From positions 62,001 through 126,000 of the forward strand of contig NZ_JAKUML010000004.1 in the NCBI RefSeq assembly GCF_022601685.1: 64,000 nucleotides of DNA. Reading direction: 5' to 3'. The first letter of the stretch is position 1. Every line of letters begins with the position of its first letter. Shown one piece after another: positions 1-8,613 of this stretch. The notes under the pieces were generated by a model that saw only the letters and a list, made by a program, of their open reading frames with translations, did not search any database and was not told the DNA's origin. The position numbers and the translations under genes were made by a program. The DNA is from Acinetobacter sedimenti. Lineage in GTDB: Bacteria; Pseudomonadota; Gammaproteobacteria; Pseudomonadales; Moraxellaceae.

Positions 1-2
1 TT

Positions 3-392
3 GCAGCGCAAGCAATGGGTGCAGATTTGGCGTATCTTGGTTCAACATTTATTGCAACGACAGAAGCGAATGCAGCGCAAGACTATAAGCAGTGCTTGGT
101 CGATTCGAGTGCAGAAGATATTGTGTATAGCAACCTATTCACAGGTGTGCACGGCAATTATTTGAAACCATCTATTATTGCCGCAGGGCTTGATCCAAAT
201 GACTTGCCTGAAAGCGATCCATCAAAAATGGATTTTGGCTCAGGTGGCAATTCAGACAAAAAAGCATGGAAAGATATTTGGGGCTGTGGTCAAGGTATTG
301 GCGCAATTACAGCGATCGAACCAGCATCAGATGTTGTTGCACGTTTAAGCCGTGAATATAAAGCGGCGAAAGAGCGCTTACTAAATACTTAG
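3..392 (+). CDS. Nitronate monooxygenase, C-terminal part (truncated by window start)
   Basis: The reading frame is open to the left edge, so only about the last 129 residues are visible. The part seen carries the phosphate-binding end of a TIM barrel (AMGADLAYLGSTF) followed by ATTEA and a YSNLFTGVHGNYL segment, as in FMN-dependent nitronate monooxygenases (2-nitropropane dioxygenase family). These oxidise alkyl nitronates such as propionate 3-nitronate. The gene converges on the tRNA-Arg gene; before the island inserted, its stop codon would have lain about 18 bp from the tRNA 3' end. Family assignment is good; exact substrate is unknown. Confidence 0.85.
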   Translation, partial: AAQAMGADLAYLGSTFIATTEANAAQDYKQCLVDSSAEDIVYSNLFTGVHGNYLKPSIIAAGLDPNDLPESDPSKMDFGSGGNSDKKAWKDIWGCGQGIGAITAIEPASDVVARLSREYKAAKERLLNT

Positions 393-409
393 TACAATAC
401 ATCAAAATG

Positions 410-424
410 ATGGTGCGCTCAGCG
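410..424. repeat. Distal attachment site copy (displaced tRNA-Arg 3' end)
   Basis: The 15 bases ATGGTGCGCTCAGCG are identical to those at 20882-20896, which are the last bases of tRNA-Arg(CCG) including its encoded CCA. This is the displaced target copy left by integration at the tRNA 3' end. Confidence 0.88.
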
Positions 425-431
425 CGCACCA
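411..431. terminator. Hairpin spanning the island junction
   Basis: TGGTGCGC and GCGCACCA form a perfect 8-bp inverted repeat with a 5-base loop. It starts 18 bases after the nitronate monooxygenase stop codon and crosses from the att repeat into island DNA. It is GC-rich but lacks a run of T afterwards, so terminator function is possible, not proven. Confidence 0.45.
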
Positions 432-556
432 TAAACTAAATACAAACCTTTGTTTTATAAAGCATTTAAACAGACATCCAAATAAATTACCGTATTATAT
501 ACCGTTAAAAAAATCTACTGTATTGTAATTTCCTCAACTTAATTTTTAGCTATTCA

Positions 557-1825
557 CTAGAACACAGTAAAATTAAAGTTTCGATCTTCATTCTTTAAGT
601 ACTGCAAACGTGAAATCGTTATATCAACCATTTGCTTGTATCCCATTGAATATGCGAGATGATTAGATGAAATATCATCCAAAGACTCCATTAGAATACA
701 CTTTCGATGACTTCCATTCTGTTTATTTAATTCATAAATTGCATGGGCTGTTGTCGCTGATCCCGCAAAGAAATCTAATACTACAGCTTTATCATCAGAC
801 ATCGAATCCACTATTTTTTTTACAAATTCGATAGGCTTAGGTGTATCAAAGATTTTTTGACCAAAAATTTTTGTAAGCTCATTGGTAGCCCTTTCTGTGT
901 AAAATGAAGGATCATCCCATATAGTTCTAATTTTTCTTCTTTTTTGACCAATTTCTTTGCCAGCATAATTTTTAACATAAATTACGCCATTTTTACTTGA
1001 GTAGAGTTGCCATACTCTTTCTCTTGTAGTCGCTTCTCCCCACAACCATCGACGATCAACCCCTTTCGAATCTTTCGGTAAAATCTTAGCCCATCCATCT
1101 CGATAATCAACAGACACCTCTCCGGTATCAAGATTTGCATATAGTGGGAATGCCATTGAAGGACGGTCAGTCTTCAAACTTCCCTCACCTTTTTTTCTAA
1201 ACAAACCATCTACTCGGTATTTACCATAAACATCCTCTTTATCATAGAGTGTATCCTCATCAGATTCCCCTCTTAGAGTTGTCTTATTCGATTTTCCGTA
1301 TACTAGTAAATACTCATGACTAGAAGCTAGATTCTTTTTACTTCCTTTACCATTTTTAGATCGGCATACAACAATATTGCCAATAAAATTCTTTTCTCCA
1401 AAAATTCTATCCAATAAAACTTTTAAGTAAGGGAATTCATAATCATCAATACTAATTGCTAAGACCCCAGTCTCTTTTAATAATTCATGTGCCAATACGA
1501 GTCTTGGAAGCATAAAAATAATCCAAGCCTGATGGGAACCCAACAAACCTATCTCTGGTGATTTTCGATTGTCAGAATAAATAAAATTTGAGCCTGTATT
1601 GTATGGTGGATCGATATAACACAAATCAACTATACCTGGTTCTATCATCACTAATTTTTTTAATGAAGTTAAATTGTCCCCAGCAAAAAGAACTACTTCA
1701 TTAACATTCCAATCAACTGAAAATGCAGAATTATTTTCACTATGATCAAATGTAAAATCAGAAGCTCCATTATTAGAGAACTCTTGTTGTAACTTGCTGA
1801 TTTTTGATTCAATTACTGATAGCAT
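557..1825 (-). CDS. Adenine-specific DNA methyltransferase (beta-type N6/N4), modification half of an R-M pair
   Basis: The protein has 422 residues. Motif IV DPPY lies at about residues 72-75 (YIDPPYNTGSN) and the SAM-binding FAG motif (VLDFFAGSATT) comes late, near residue 350. This order, catalytic motif first and SAM motif last with a target-recognition stretch between, defines the beta class that includes type III Mod subunits and many type II methylases. The protein is shorter than typical type III Mod. It is divergent from the gene at 1882, separated by 56 bp. The pairing suggests it protects host DNA from that neighbour. AT-rich codon use matches the rest of the island's defence genes. 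Target sequence cannot be read from the sequence. Confidence 0.85.
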   Translation of the reverse strand: MLSVIESKISKLQQEFSNNGASDFTFDHSENNSAFSVDWNVNEVVLFAGDNLTSLKKLVMIEPGIVDLCYIDPPYNTGSNFIYSDNRKSPEIGLLGSHQAWIIFMLPRLVLAHELLKETGVLAISIDDYEFPYLKVLLDRIFGEKNFIGNIVVCRSKNGKGSKKNLASSHEYLLVYGKSNKTTLRGESDEDTLYDKEDVYGKYRVDGLFRKKGEGSLKTDRPSMAFPLYANLDTGEVSVDYRDGWAKILPKDSKGVDRRWLWGEATTRERVWQLYSSKNGVIYVKNYAGKEIGQKRRKIRTIWDDPSFYTERATNELTKIFGQKIFDTPKPIEFVKKIVDSMSDDKAVVLDFFAGSATTAHAIYELNKQNGSHRKCILMESLDDISSNHLAYSMGYKQMVDITISRLQYLKNEDRNFNFTVF

Positions 1826-1881
1826 GCTGGCTCCTACTTAGATCAACATTATAACTGAGCCTGCTTAAGAGAAGGAACGCA

Positions 1882-3501
1882 ATGAGATTAAAAGCTGAGA
1901 ATTTAACTACACAAGAAAAACTTCAAGAATTCGATCAATGGCTTACAGCTAAACTAGATAAAATTAAAGATTCAGATAAATTTAACTCAGAAATTACTTC
2001 TCTTTGCAATTGCATTTCAACGCTAGCCCCTTATCTAAATATGTTCTCAGAACCGGCTACATGCTCCATCAATACCCTCATCAGCGCAGTGACAGACGCT
2101 AGTTTGGAAATTATTTCTAGAACTGATTTTGGTAGTGATGAAAATACTATATGTAATTTTTATGACTCTTTTTTTAACCTCCTATTCTTAACGAGTGGAG
2201 CTACTGACAACAACTTAAAAAATCATTTTTTAATAAAGCTACGTGAAGATGGCATTGCAGCACAAATACCTAAGCGTAGTGAAATAAAAAAACAAATATT
2301 ATTTAAACTCTCTGATATTCCATCTACAACAAAATCCGATTATATTTCACGTACTCTAGCAAGCTGTTATGTAGGCACACAGTATCCTGAAGCAGTTAAA
2401 ACAGAACCTTTTTTTGATTTAGAAGTTTATTTTAAAATTTTTCTAGAAGAGTACACAAAATTAATCTTGGAGGATGAGGAAGATTTACTTCAATTTTGGG
2501 CTATATGTCATTCATTTATTCAATTATCAAACAGGCCTAATGGTCACAATTTAGGCAAATATTTATTAAATTCCTGCACAATTTTTAAAGTTAGAGGAAG
2601 TGTATCTGCTTCGGGAGGGCATATAACAGAAGCTATTCTAAGAGAAAAGCTTTCCAAAATTGGCCTTAGGGCAGATGTTGATTTTAATACTAATGATGTA
2701 AAAATTGGTAATGATGAAATTATTGAAGATGGAAAAAGAAAAAAGAAAACACGTGCTTATGATTTTGTAATTCCATACCGTATAGAAAATTGGGAGCCAA
2801 AACCAAAACTCTTTATTCAGTCACAATTCTATACAGGAGATTCTGGTAGTGTCTCCCATAAAGTTATTGACCAAACTCAGAGTTCCAGATCCTTTACATT
2901 AACTAAATATCCTAATGCAAAATTTATTGAATATTTAGATGGCGCAGGTTACTACGCCTCTCTCAGAGGGGACTTAGAACATATGTTATCATTTGATAAC
3001 ACGGAGTCTTTTTTTCAGGTCAAGAGTATCTTAATTCGTTTAAGACGAGAATTTCAAAAAATTGATTTTCTTACAGCTATTGAAATTCAACATGCTATCC
3101 TTACCAATTTATCTAGTTCTTATGAAAGTGTTATAAATTCATTACAGAATGATGGTTACTCATCTATAGAAATAGAAAGAGCTATTAAAATTAGTTTAGA
3201 AAATGGATTAATTACTATTAACGATAAAAATATTTTTTCTATCCCATCCCACCATATACCAATTGCTCGTAGACTATTAATTTTGGACATCGCATCAAAC
3301 TCTTCTAGTAGACTAACATCTACAGAAAAATCAAGTCAGAAGTTTATTCTAATTCCTGGTTTTGGAGCTGATTTTGGTATTCGAGAATCTTTACTCTCCA
3401 ATCTAGTTTGCGATATTTGTAAAAATACAAATATTCAATCAACTGAATTTATTGAAGATATAGAGTGGTTATTAGATGAAGGTGTATTCAAACGTTATTA
3501 A
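1882..3501 (+). CDS. Putative restriction endonuclease partner of the methyltransferase
   Basis: This 539-residue protein has no motif I can name with certainty. Its predicted fold is mainly helical in the first half. Near residues 240-335 it has a segment starting GGHITEAILREKL, then YDFVIPYRIENW with Asp at about 294, then FIQSQFY and HKVIDQTQ, which is the spacing expected of a PD-(D/E)xK nuclease core with Gln in place of the usual acidic E-x-K. The C-terminal 200 residues contain winged-helix-like segments (SIEIERAIKISLENGLIT). A good ribosome site, AAGGA, sits 6 bases before the ATG. Its divergent placement 56 bp from a DNA methyltransferase is the main reason for the call. No match to a named enzyme is claimed. 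Confidence 0.6.
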   Translation: MRLKAENLTTQEKLQEFDQWLTAKLDKIKDSDKFNSEITSLCNCISTLAPYLNMFSEPATCSINTLISAVTDASLEIISRTDFGSDENTICNFYDSFFNLLFLTSGATDNNLKNHFLIKLREDGIAAQIPKRSEIKKQILFKLSDIPSTTKSDYISRTLASCYVGTQYPEAVKTEPFFDLEVYFKIFLEEYTKLILEDEEDLLQFWAICHSFIQLSNRPNGHNLGKYLLNSCTIFKVRGSVSASGGHITEAILREKLSKIGLRADVDFNTNDVKIGNDEIIEDGKRKKKTRAYDFVIPYRIENWEPKPKLFIQSQFYTGDSGSVSHKVIDQTQSSRSFTLTKYPNAKFIEYLDGAGYYASLRGDLEHMLSFDNTESFFQVKSILIRLRREFQKIDFLTAIEIQHAILTNLSSSYESVINSLQNDGYSSIEIERAIKISLENGLITINDKNIFSIPSHHIPIARRLLILDIASNSSSRLTSTEKSSQKFILIPGFGADFGIRESLLSNLVCDICKNTNIQSTEFIEDIEWLLDEGVFKRY

Positions 3502-3573
3502 TATTGGGGGTTGGAAATTACAATATTTTTATATGTAACTTGGTCTAGCAATAAAATAAAATTTTGATGATAT

Positions 3574-3614
3574 ATCTCAATAGGTAACTTAATTTTTAAG
3601 TTACCTATTGAGAT
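3574..3614. terminator. Perfect 19-bp inverted repeat between convergent genes
   Basis: ATCTCAATAGGTAACTTAA at 3574-3592 is followed by a 3-base loop and its exact reverse complement at 3596-3614. It lies between the 3' ends of the convergent endonuclease and ATPase genes, so it is best read as a bidirectional terminator, although no long T-run follows on either strand. Confidence 0.6.
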
Positions 3615-3670
3615 TTGAATGATCTAAATTGATGAATAATTAGTAATATCTTACAATTTTTTTAACGTAT

Positions 3671-6600
3671 CTAGCTATGGAATGGTTCAACCTGAACAGC
3701 TACGCCATACTTTTCCAATTGTAAGAATTTGGATCCAAAAATTTGCGCTGGGATTTTACGTTGGAGCAACTTAAAAAAATTCTCATCATGGGTAGAAATA
3801 ATGACTTGTTTATTAAATTGAATACATATACTTCGCAGAAGATCGATTGTAGAAAGTATGTTTATTGAGTCCATAGATTGAATTGGATCATCAATCAAAA
3901 TAACATCAACTGGCTGACCATCATTATCTTTTACATGTAACGCATTTGCTAAAAATACACTAAGGCTTAAAATATTGCTTTGAGCAGCACTAAAATAGAG
4001 AATTGGCGAGATAACTAAATCTGTCTCATCTTTTACAACAATATTCAAACAAGGTTTATCACATGATTCAAAATCCACTTTAAACACTACTTGTTTAAAT
4101 GCAGGATGTGGATCAATCTTTTTATAAATTGAATTAATTAGATCTTCATAGAAAAAGTTATTAATGAGAGTCTTAAGACTCTCAACTATTCTCTGCATCT
4201 CTATATTCAAAGCTTGACGAACTTTATGGCGTTTTTGTAGCATTTTTTTAATGATCACCAGTTCTTTTTGAGCTGAAACACGATTAATGTAAGGTGTTAA
4301 TTCAGTAATAAGCTCTGAAAGTAAATTAATACTATTTAATCTCATTTCTATATTTTGAACACGCTTCTTATAATCTTCAATTACATTACTTACTATATTT
4401 TTAATTTCTGATATTGGATAGTCTTTTCGAATGGTATCAAATTCAGATAATTGTTTATAAAATATTTCAATTTCCGAATCAATTCGAGCAAGACTTATTT
4501 CTAAATTCTCTTTTTGTAATTTCAACTGATTAAAATCTATCCAAGATCCTTCCTCTATCATCTCCTTATTTAAAGCTTTACACTCGTCGATTAGCAAGTC
4601 TTTTTGGGTGCTGTATTCAAGCATCTTTCTATTAAGTTCATTTCGCTTCACCTCACAATGTTGTCTAAGACTGGAAACTGAAATAATATTTTCTTTAATA
4701 TACTCGGACACTTTCACATAGGCATATTCATTACGTTTCAAATCTATTTCAGAAACGATATTCAACAACTCATAGTCTTGCGCCTTAATATGATCCTCAA
4801 GCAACTTTACTTTAGTTTTTAAGTCAATTTGTTCCTGACATAGATTGGATCGTTTAACTCTCTGTTCCGTAATTTCTGTATTAGCCCGAGTAATTAGATC
4901 TTCGTATGAAAGATTCCAAACAGAATTTTCTAGTTCTAAGACTTTATTTTCTAATGTTCTAACCTCTACTTCTAGGATAGACCTATCTTGCTCTGCCTTA
5001 GTAAGTCGGCCATTTACTTCATTGAGTCTTTTATGCAAAGCACTCAGTTGTTGCTCTTGAGCTTCAATCGCCTGCTGTGTGATAACTTCAATAATAGTCT
5101 TTAGCTCTTTCTCACGTGCTGATAAAGCTGCTAATTTTTTCGAGTTAGCCTGACTTAAATCAGACAAAAGATTTTGGCTCTTAATTTTGTTTAGCAATTC
5201 ATCGGAAGAAGAATGAGAAGATGTACATAAAGGACAAATAGTAGAAGGATGGATACTCAGATAATCTAAACCGATTGAAATTAGCTGTTCATGTAACTCC
5301 ATTTGTTCACTTAAAGCTTGTTGAGTAGCGAGAATTGTTTGATTATGTACTGCTATCGAATTGAGTTGAGTCTGACATCTCACCAACTCTTCAATTTTTT
5401 TCTGCTCAAAATAAAAGTGACCTAGATTTGCACCTGATAACAAATCCGATGTGATTTTTAGTGAAAAAATTTCACTTAACTTACTGTTTAAATCGTTATA
5501 TAGAGTGTTCTCTTGCTGAATTAATTTTTCTTGATTAGAAATTTTATTTACAAGATCATTGATCCTAACTCTATGTTTTGAAAGCTCTAAATAAATGGGT
5601 TCTGCATTATCAAGAGAGTGTTTTAAAAAAATAATTCTATCATCAATAGTTTTGATTCCTTGCTCGAACTCAATTAGTTTCTGTTCAACAAAGATTTTTT
5701 CTGTAGAGTTTTTTGAACGCTCTTGAACCAAAGATTCTTGTTTTGAAGATAATTGGAGAAGGCTTTCCTCATTTTTTAGAAAAGTGTCTAAATTATCAGC
5801 AACTTGATTGAAATTTATTTGATATGTATATAGATTTTTATGATCTTCCACACATTTATTATAAGAATCCACCAATAGCTGATATCTCTCACTATCAGCA
5901 ATACCTTTTTGAAGTCTGGAAAGTTGATTTCTTTGCTCTGCAACCTTATCGGTATAAAGCTCTATTTCTGGTATTTTCTCTAATGTATTTGTCAGTAATT
6001 CTAATTTTTCACTATTTAACTGCTTCTCTACGTTCAGCTCATGCTGTCTTGATACAAGATTAGCTCTTAATTGATACTCATCTGAGGTGGAAAAACTTTC
6101 ACTAGGTAAAATAATACGTTCCCCCATTGCATTCAATTCAGATGCAACTGTATTAAAATACTCAAATGAGGTTAGATCAATAGGTTCATTAATTTTCGCA
6201 ATGAGCGGTTTTTGTTTATTGTCTAAACTCTTAATTTCATTTTCATTATCAATAATAAAGATTTGTAACTCTTTACGAGCTTGTTCAAGTTCCCCACCAA
6301 AACTCTCAATAAATTTAACATAACGATCTTGTGGATTAGTCTCACGAAGAAATCTATCAATTTCATCTTGACTCAAAATTACATTTCTAAAGAAAGCATT
6401 TTCTATCCTACTTTTATCTCCTATTCGAATATCCTTTTGATTTCTCTTAGGAATAGGTAGATCTCGTTCAAAGCACCTTGGTAAAGTAGTAGATACAGAT
6501 ACTTTCGTTACAGAATTTATATCTGCAAAATTATTTCTAAGAATTTTTTGTGCATGATTGGGATCTTTAGTAGCTCTGGCAGCAATTTCATTATTTGATT

Positions 6601-6802
6601 TATTATAATCACTAAATCGCGTTAAATAATTAGTGACTGCCCATTCTACCGCATCATAGAAAGAACTTTTACCAAAACCATTTGGGGCATAGATGGCCAC
6701 GAAATTTGAAGGTATATCACCTTCATTCGTAAAATCAAAAGTCCCTTCTGACTTTTCTCTATAAGCACGAAATGCCTCAATTTCAACTTTTTTAATTTTC
6801 AT
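3671..6802 (-). CDS. Rad50/SMC-like ABC ATPase, core of an ABC three-component type conflict system
   Basis: The protein has 1043 residues. Walker A, APNGFGKSS, is at residues 39-47. A long coiled-coil region rich in Glu, Lys, Gln and Leu fills roughly 180-900. CPLC is at residues 523-526, almost exactly at the midpoint, as in the Rad50 zinc hook. The C-terminal ATPase half has an ABC-signature-like segment (YFSAAQSNILSLS), Walker B LIDDP followed by IQSMD, and a switch histidine in STHDENFF. Such proteins dimerise head to head and at the hook and act on DNA. It is the last gene of a four-gene operon, overlapping the upstream gene by 11 bp. The linked small middle protein and effector-like genes fit the ABC-3C class known from comparative genomics. 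It is not SbcC: SbcD is absent. The function in defence is inferred. Confidence 0.85.
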   Translation of the reverse strand: MKIKKVEIEAFRAYREKSEGTFDFTNEGDIPSNFVAIYAPNGFGKSSFYDAVEWAVTNYLTRFSDYNKSNNEIAARATKDPNHAQKILRNNFADINSVTKVSVSTTLPRCFERDLPIPKRNQKDIRIGDKSRIENAFFRNVILSQDEIDRFLRETNPQDRYVKFIESFGGELEQARKELQIFIIDNENEIKSLDNKQKPLIAKINEPIDLTSFEYFNTVASELNAMGERIILPSESFSTSDEYQLRANLVSRQHELNVEKQLNSEKLELLTNTLEKIPEIELYTDKVAEQRNQLSRLQKGIADSERYQLLVDSYNKCVEDHKNLYTYQINFNQVADNLDTFLKNEESLLQLSSKQESLVQERSKNSTEKIFVEQKLIEFEQGIKTIDDRIIFLKHSLDNAEPIYLELSKHRVRINDLVNKISNQEKLIQQENTLYNDLNSKLSEIFSLKITSDLLSGANLGHFYFEQKKIEELVRCQTQLNSIAVHNQTILATQQALSEQMELHEQLISIGLDYLSIHPSTICPLCTSSHSSSDELLNKIKSQNLLSDLSQANSKKLAALSAREKELKTIIEVITQQAIEAQEQQLSALHKRLNEVNGRLTKAEQDRSILEVEVRTLENKVLELENSVWNLSYEDLITRANTEITEQRVKRSNLCQEQIDLKTKVKLLEDHIKAQDYELLNIVSEIDLKRNEYAYVKVSEYIKENIISVSSLRQHCEVKRNELNRKMLEYSTQKDLLIDECKALNKEMIEEGSWIDFNQLKLQKENLEISLARIDSEIEIFYKQLSEFDTIRKDYPISEIKNIVSNVIEDYKKRVQNIEMRLNSINLLSELITELTPYINRVSAQKELVIIKKMLQKRHKVRQALNIEMQRIVESLKTLINNFFYEDLINSIYKKIDPHPAFKQVVFKVDFESCDKPCLNIVVKDETDLVISPILYFSAAQSNILSLSVFLANALHVKDNDGQPVDVILIDDPIQSMDSINILSTIDLLRSICIQFNKQVIISTHDENFFKLLQRKIPAQIFGSKFLQLEKYGVAVQVEPFHS

Positions 6803-7331
6803 TATTGCTCAAAAACTCAATTATTTCATTCATCATGAATACGCGCTTTTCTTTAGAAACATTTTTTGAATCTAAAGGTGCGCCACTAACAAATTTTTTT
6901 AAAGGATGTGTAAACGGTATGCGATCATGTAATCGCGTGTTTAATGTTAAATCAGAGCCTAGTAACTGTTTGTGTAATTCAATAACCAATTGTTCAGGAC
7001 TAGCTAATTCTGCGAATTCATCAAGTAATATTTTACGAGCAACAAACTTATTATTTTCTATTAAATATTTTTCCCACACAGGAACACGACCACTTGTGAC
7101 AAATATTAAATATACATTCCACGCTGCCAAAATACCTGAAGGCTGATGATAAACAGAGATCATACTTTGAATAGCTTGCCAATTTTCAACTATATCCTCT
7201 GGGCTTTCACATACACATACTATACAAGATATAAATGGTATAGCTCCCTCTGACCGAAACATATGGAATTGCATATTTCCATATTCTTTACGGAGAGCAC
7301 TAAAATCAGCTTCTTCACTTAATAATTTCAT
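6792..7331 (-). CDS. Small middle component of the ATPase operon (ABC-3C MC-like)
   Basis: This 179-residue protein has no catalytic motif that I recognise. It is a mixed alpha/beta protein with a hydrophobic central strand region (IPFISCIVCVCES, NVYLIFVT) and an acidic helical C-terminus. Its start overlaps the protease gene by 17 bp and its end overlaps the ATPase gene by 11 bp, so the three are probably translated together. In ABC-3C systems a compact protein of this size, the middle component, is encoded between effector and ATPase and is thought to link them. Position and size support that role here; I cannot confirm family membership by sequence alone. Confidence 0.6.
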   Translation of the reverse strand: MKLLSEEADFSALRKEYGNMQFHMFRSEGAIPFISCIVCVCESPEDIVENWQAIQSMISVYHQPSGILAAWNVYLIFVTSGRVPVWEKYLIENNKFVARKILLDEFAELASPEQLVIELHKQLLGSDLTLNTRLHDRIPFTHPLKKFVSGAPLDSKNVSKEKRVFMMNEIIEFLSNNEN

Positions 7332-8613
7332 TAAGCTTTTCCTTTAATAGCTGTAGCTGTTCTCTAACTGAATTGACAGCTAGATACTTATCTTCTATAT
7401 CAACTACACAAGTCTTACGTAGTCCTTGTAAATGGCTTAAGCTAAAGCTTGCATATATCGAACTTTCAACTTCATCAATAGGAGCCAACGGCCCCTGATT
7501 TGGAACTATGGCAATGTCCTTTATCACTTTTTGAAGTCGAAAGTCTGGTGGTAGTGTGCTTGCTGCAGCATCTGGTGATGCGATAATTAATGTACCATTT
7601 TCATCCAAAAGTTTACGTGCTGTTTTAAGAAACTCTTCTAGACGTCGAATCCAATTATCGCTACTACTGGTATACATTAACCGACGCTTTCGTTTTATCC
7701 CTTCTATATAAACATCATCAGTTTTTCCACAATTATCCATCAAAGCACAAATTACGAGAAACTCTAAATAAGCCTCCCATAACTCTAAACTGTTTAGCTC
7801 ATCGGATTTCAGTGGATCCACTAAAAGTTCTACACCATATTGTTCTAGAATTTTATATGGTGGAGGCATCCCACCAGCAATAAGTGAATCCGTAAAATTC
7901 TCTAAACCAGTTTTCAAATGACGGATATTTTCTGGCTCAATAACATTGAACGCAAATATTTTCTTTTTAACTCTTGAAAAGCATTCCAGATGAGCAGGAA
8001 TCATTGATGCACTTTTATTTATTTCTAATATTTCATGAAACTTCTGTAGGCTATGGCATTGTACTCGACCATATTGCTGATCTTCATCACTTGCATCCAT
8101 TCTGAATTCAACACCCGTAAGAAACACCAGCCCATCTTTGTGGAAGTACGTACCTCCACCAGACATTCCTTCGATTTCAGCCCTACTTGGGATACCATCA
8201 ATTGTGAAAAAAATAAGATCGTCATTAACATTCGTCATATGCCCACCATAAACTTTTATGGGGGTTTGGCTAGTCCTTTCTAAGTTTGGATATCCAACTA
8301 AAATTAAGTCAGCACGATGCGTTAAATCCTTAGCATTAAATATTTTTTGTACTACATGAGCCTGAAAACTAACTTTTAAAACTGCATAATCATTTGATAA
8401 TGTTTCAAGAATAAAGGGGTCAGAATGTCTGAGTATATCTAGAACTTCAATAGAGTTACCTTGGTAATCAATAACTTCATGAGTAGTAATACCTTCGATT
8501 ACATGAGCTGCTGTCAAAATATAGGAATAATCGTGCGTCATAGCGTTGACGAGTACGCCGCTCCCCCCATTAACCCTAACACTGTAAGACTGCATGATGT
8601 CAAAAACTGTCAT
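7315..8613 (-). CDS. Trypsin-like serine protease with helical C-terminal extension
   Basis: The protein has 432 residues and no signal peptide, so it should be cytoplasmic. The catalytic triad of a chymotrypsin-fold protease is visible: His37 in LTAAHVIEG, Asp75 in LSNDYAVLK and Ser151 in EGMSGGGTYF. The C-terminal 230 residues are a separate mostly helical region without a familiar motif, probably for partner binding. The gene overlaps the upstream MBL-fold gene by 4 bp (ATGA) and the downstream small gene by 17 bp. A cytoplasmic protease in a defence operon suggests an effector activated by an ATPase sensor, cleaving a partner or a host protein; this is inference. Confidence 0.85.
   Translation of the reverse strand: MTVFDIMQSYSVRVNGGSGVLVNAMTHDYSYILTAAHVIEGITTHEVIDYQGNSIEVLDILRHSDPFILETLSNDYAVLKVSFQAHVVQKIFNAKDLTHRADLILVGYPNLERTSQTPIKVYGGHMTNVNDDLIFFTIDGIPSRAEIEGMSGGGTYFHKDGLVFLTGVEFRMDASDEDQQYGRVQCHSLQKFHEILEINKSASMIPAHLECFSRVKKKIFAFNVIEPENIRHLKTGLENFTDSLIAGGMPPPYKILEQYGVELLVDPLKSDELNSLELWEAYLEFLVICALMDNCGKTDDVYIEGIKRKRRLMYTSSSDNWIRRLEEFLKTARKLLDENGTLIIASPDAAASTLPPDFRLQKVIKDIAIVPNQGPLAPIDEVESSIYASFSLSHLQGLRKTCVVDIEDKYLAVNSVREQLQLLKEKLNEIIK

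Noticed and set aside
557-3501. Type III restriction-modification system
   Set aside because: The methyltransferase has Mod-like motif order, but the partner has no helicase motifs, so a Res subunit is absent.
3671-6802. SbcCD nuclease complex
   Set aside because: The ATPase resembles SbcC/Rad50 in layout, but no SbcD/Mre11 gene is adjacent and the operon partners differ.
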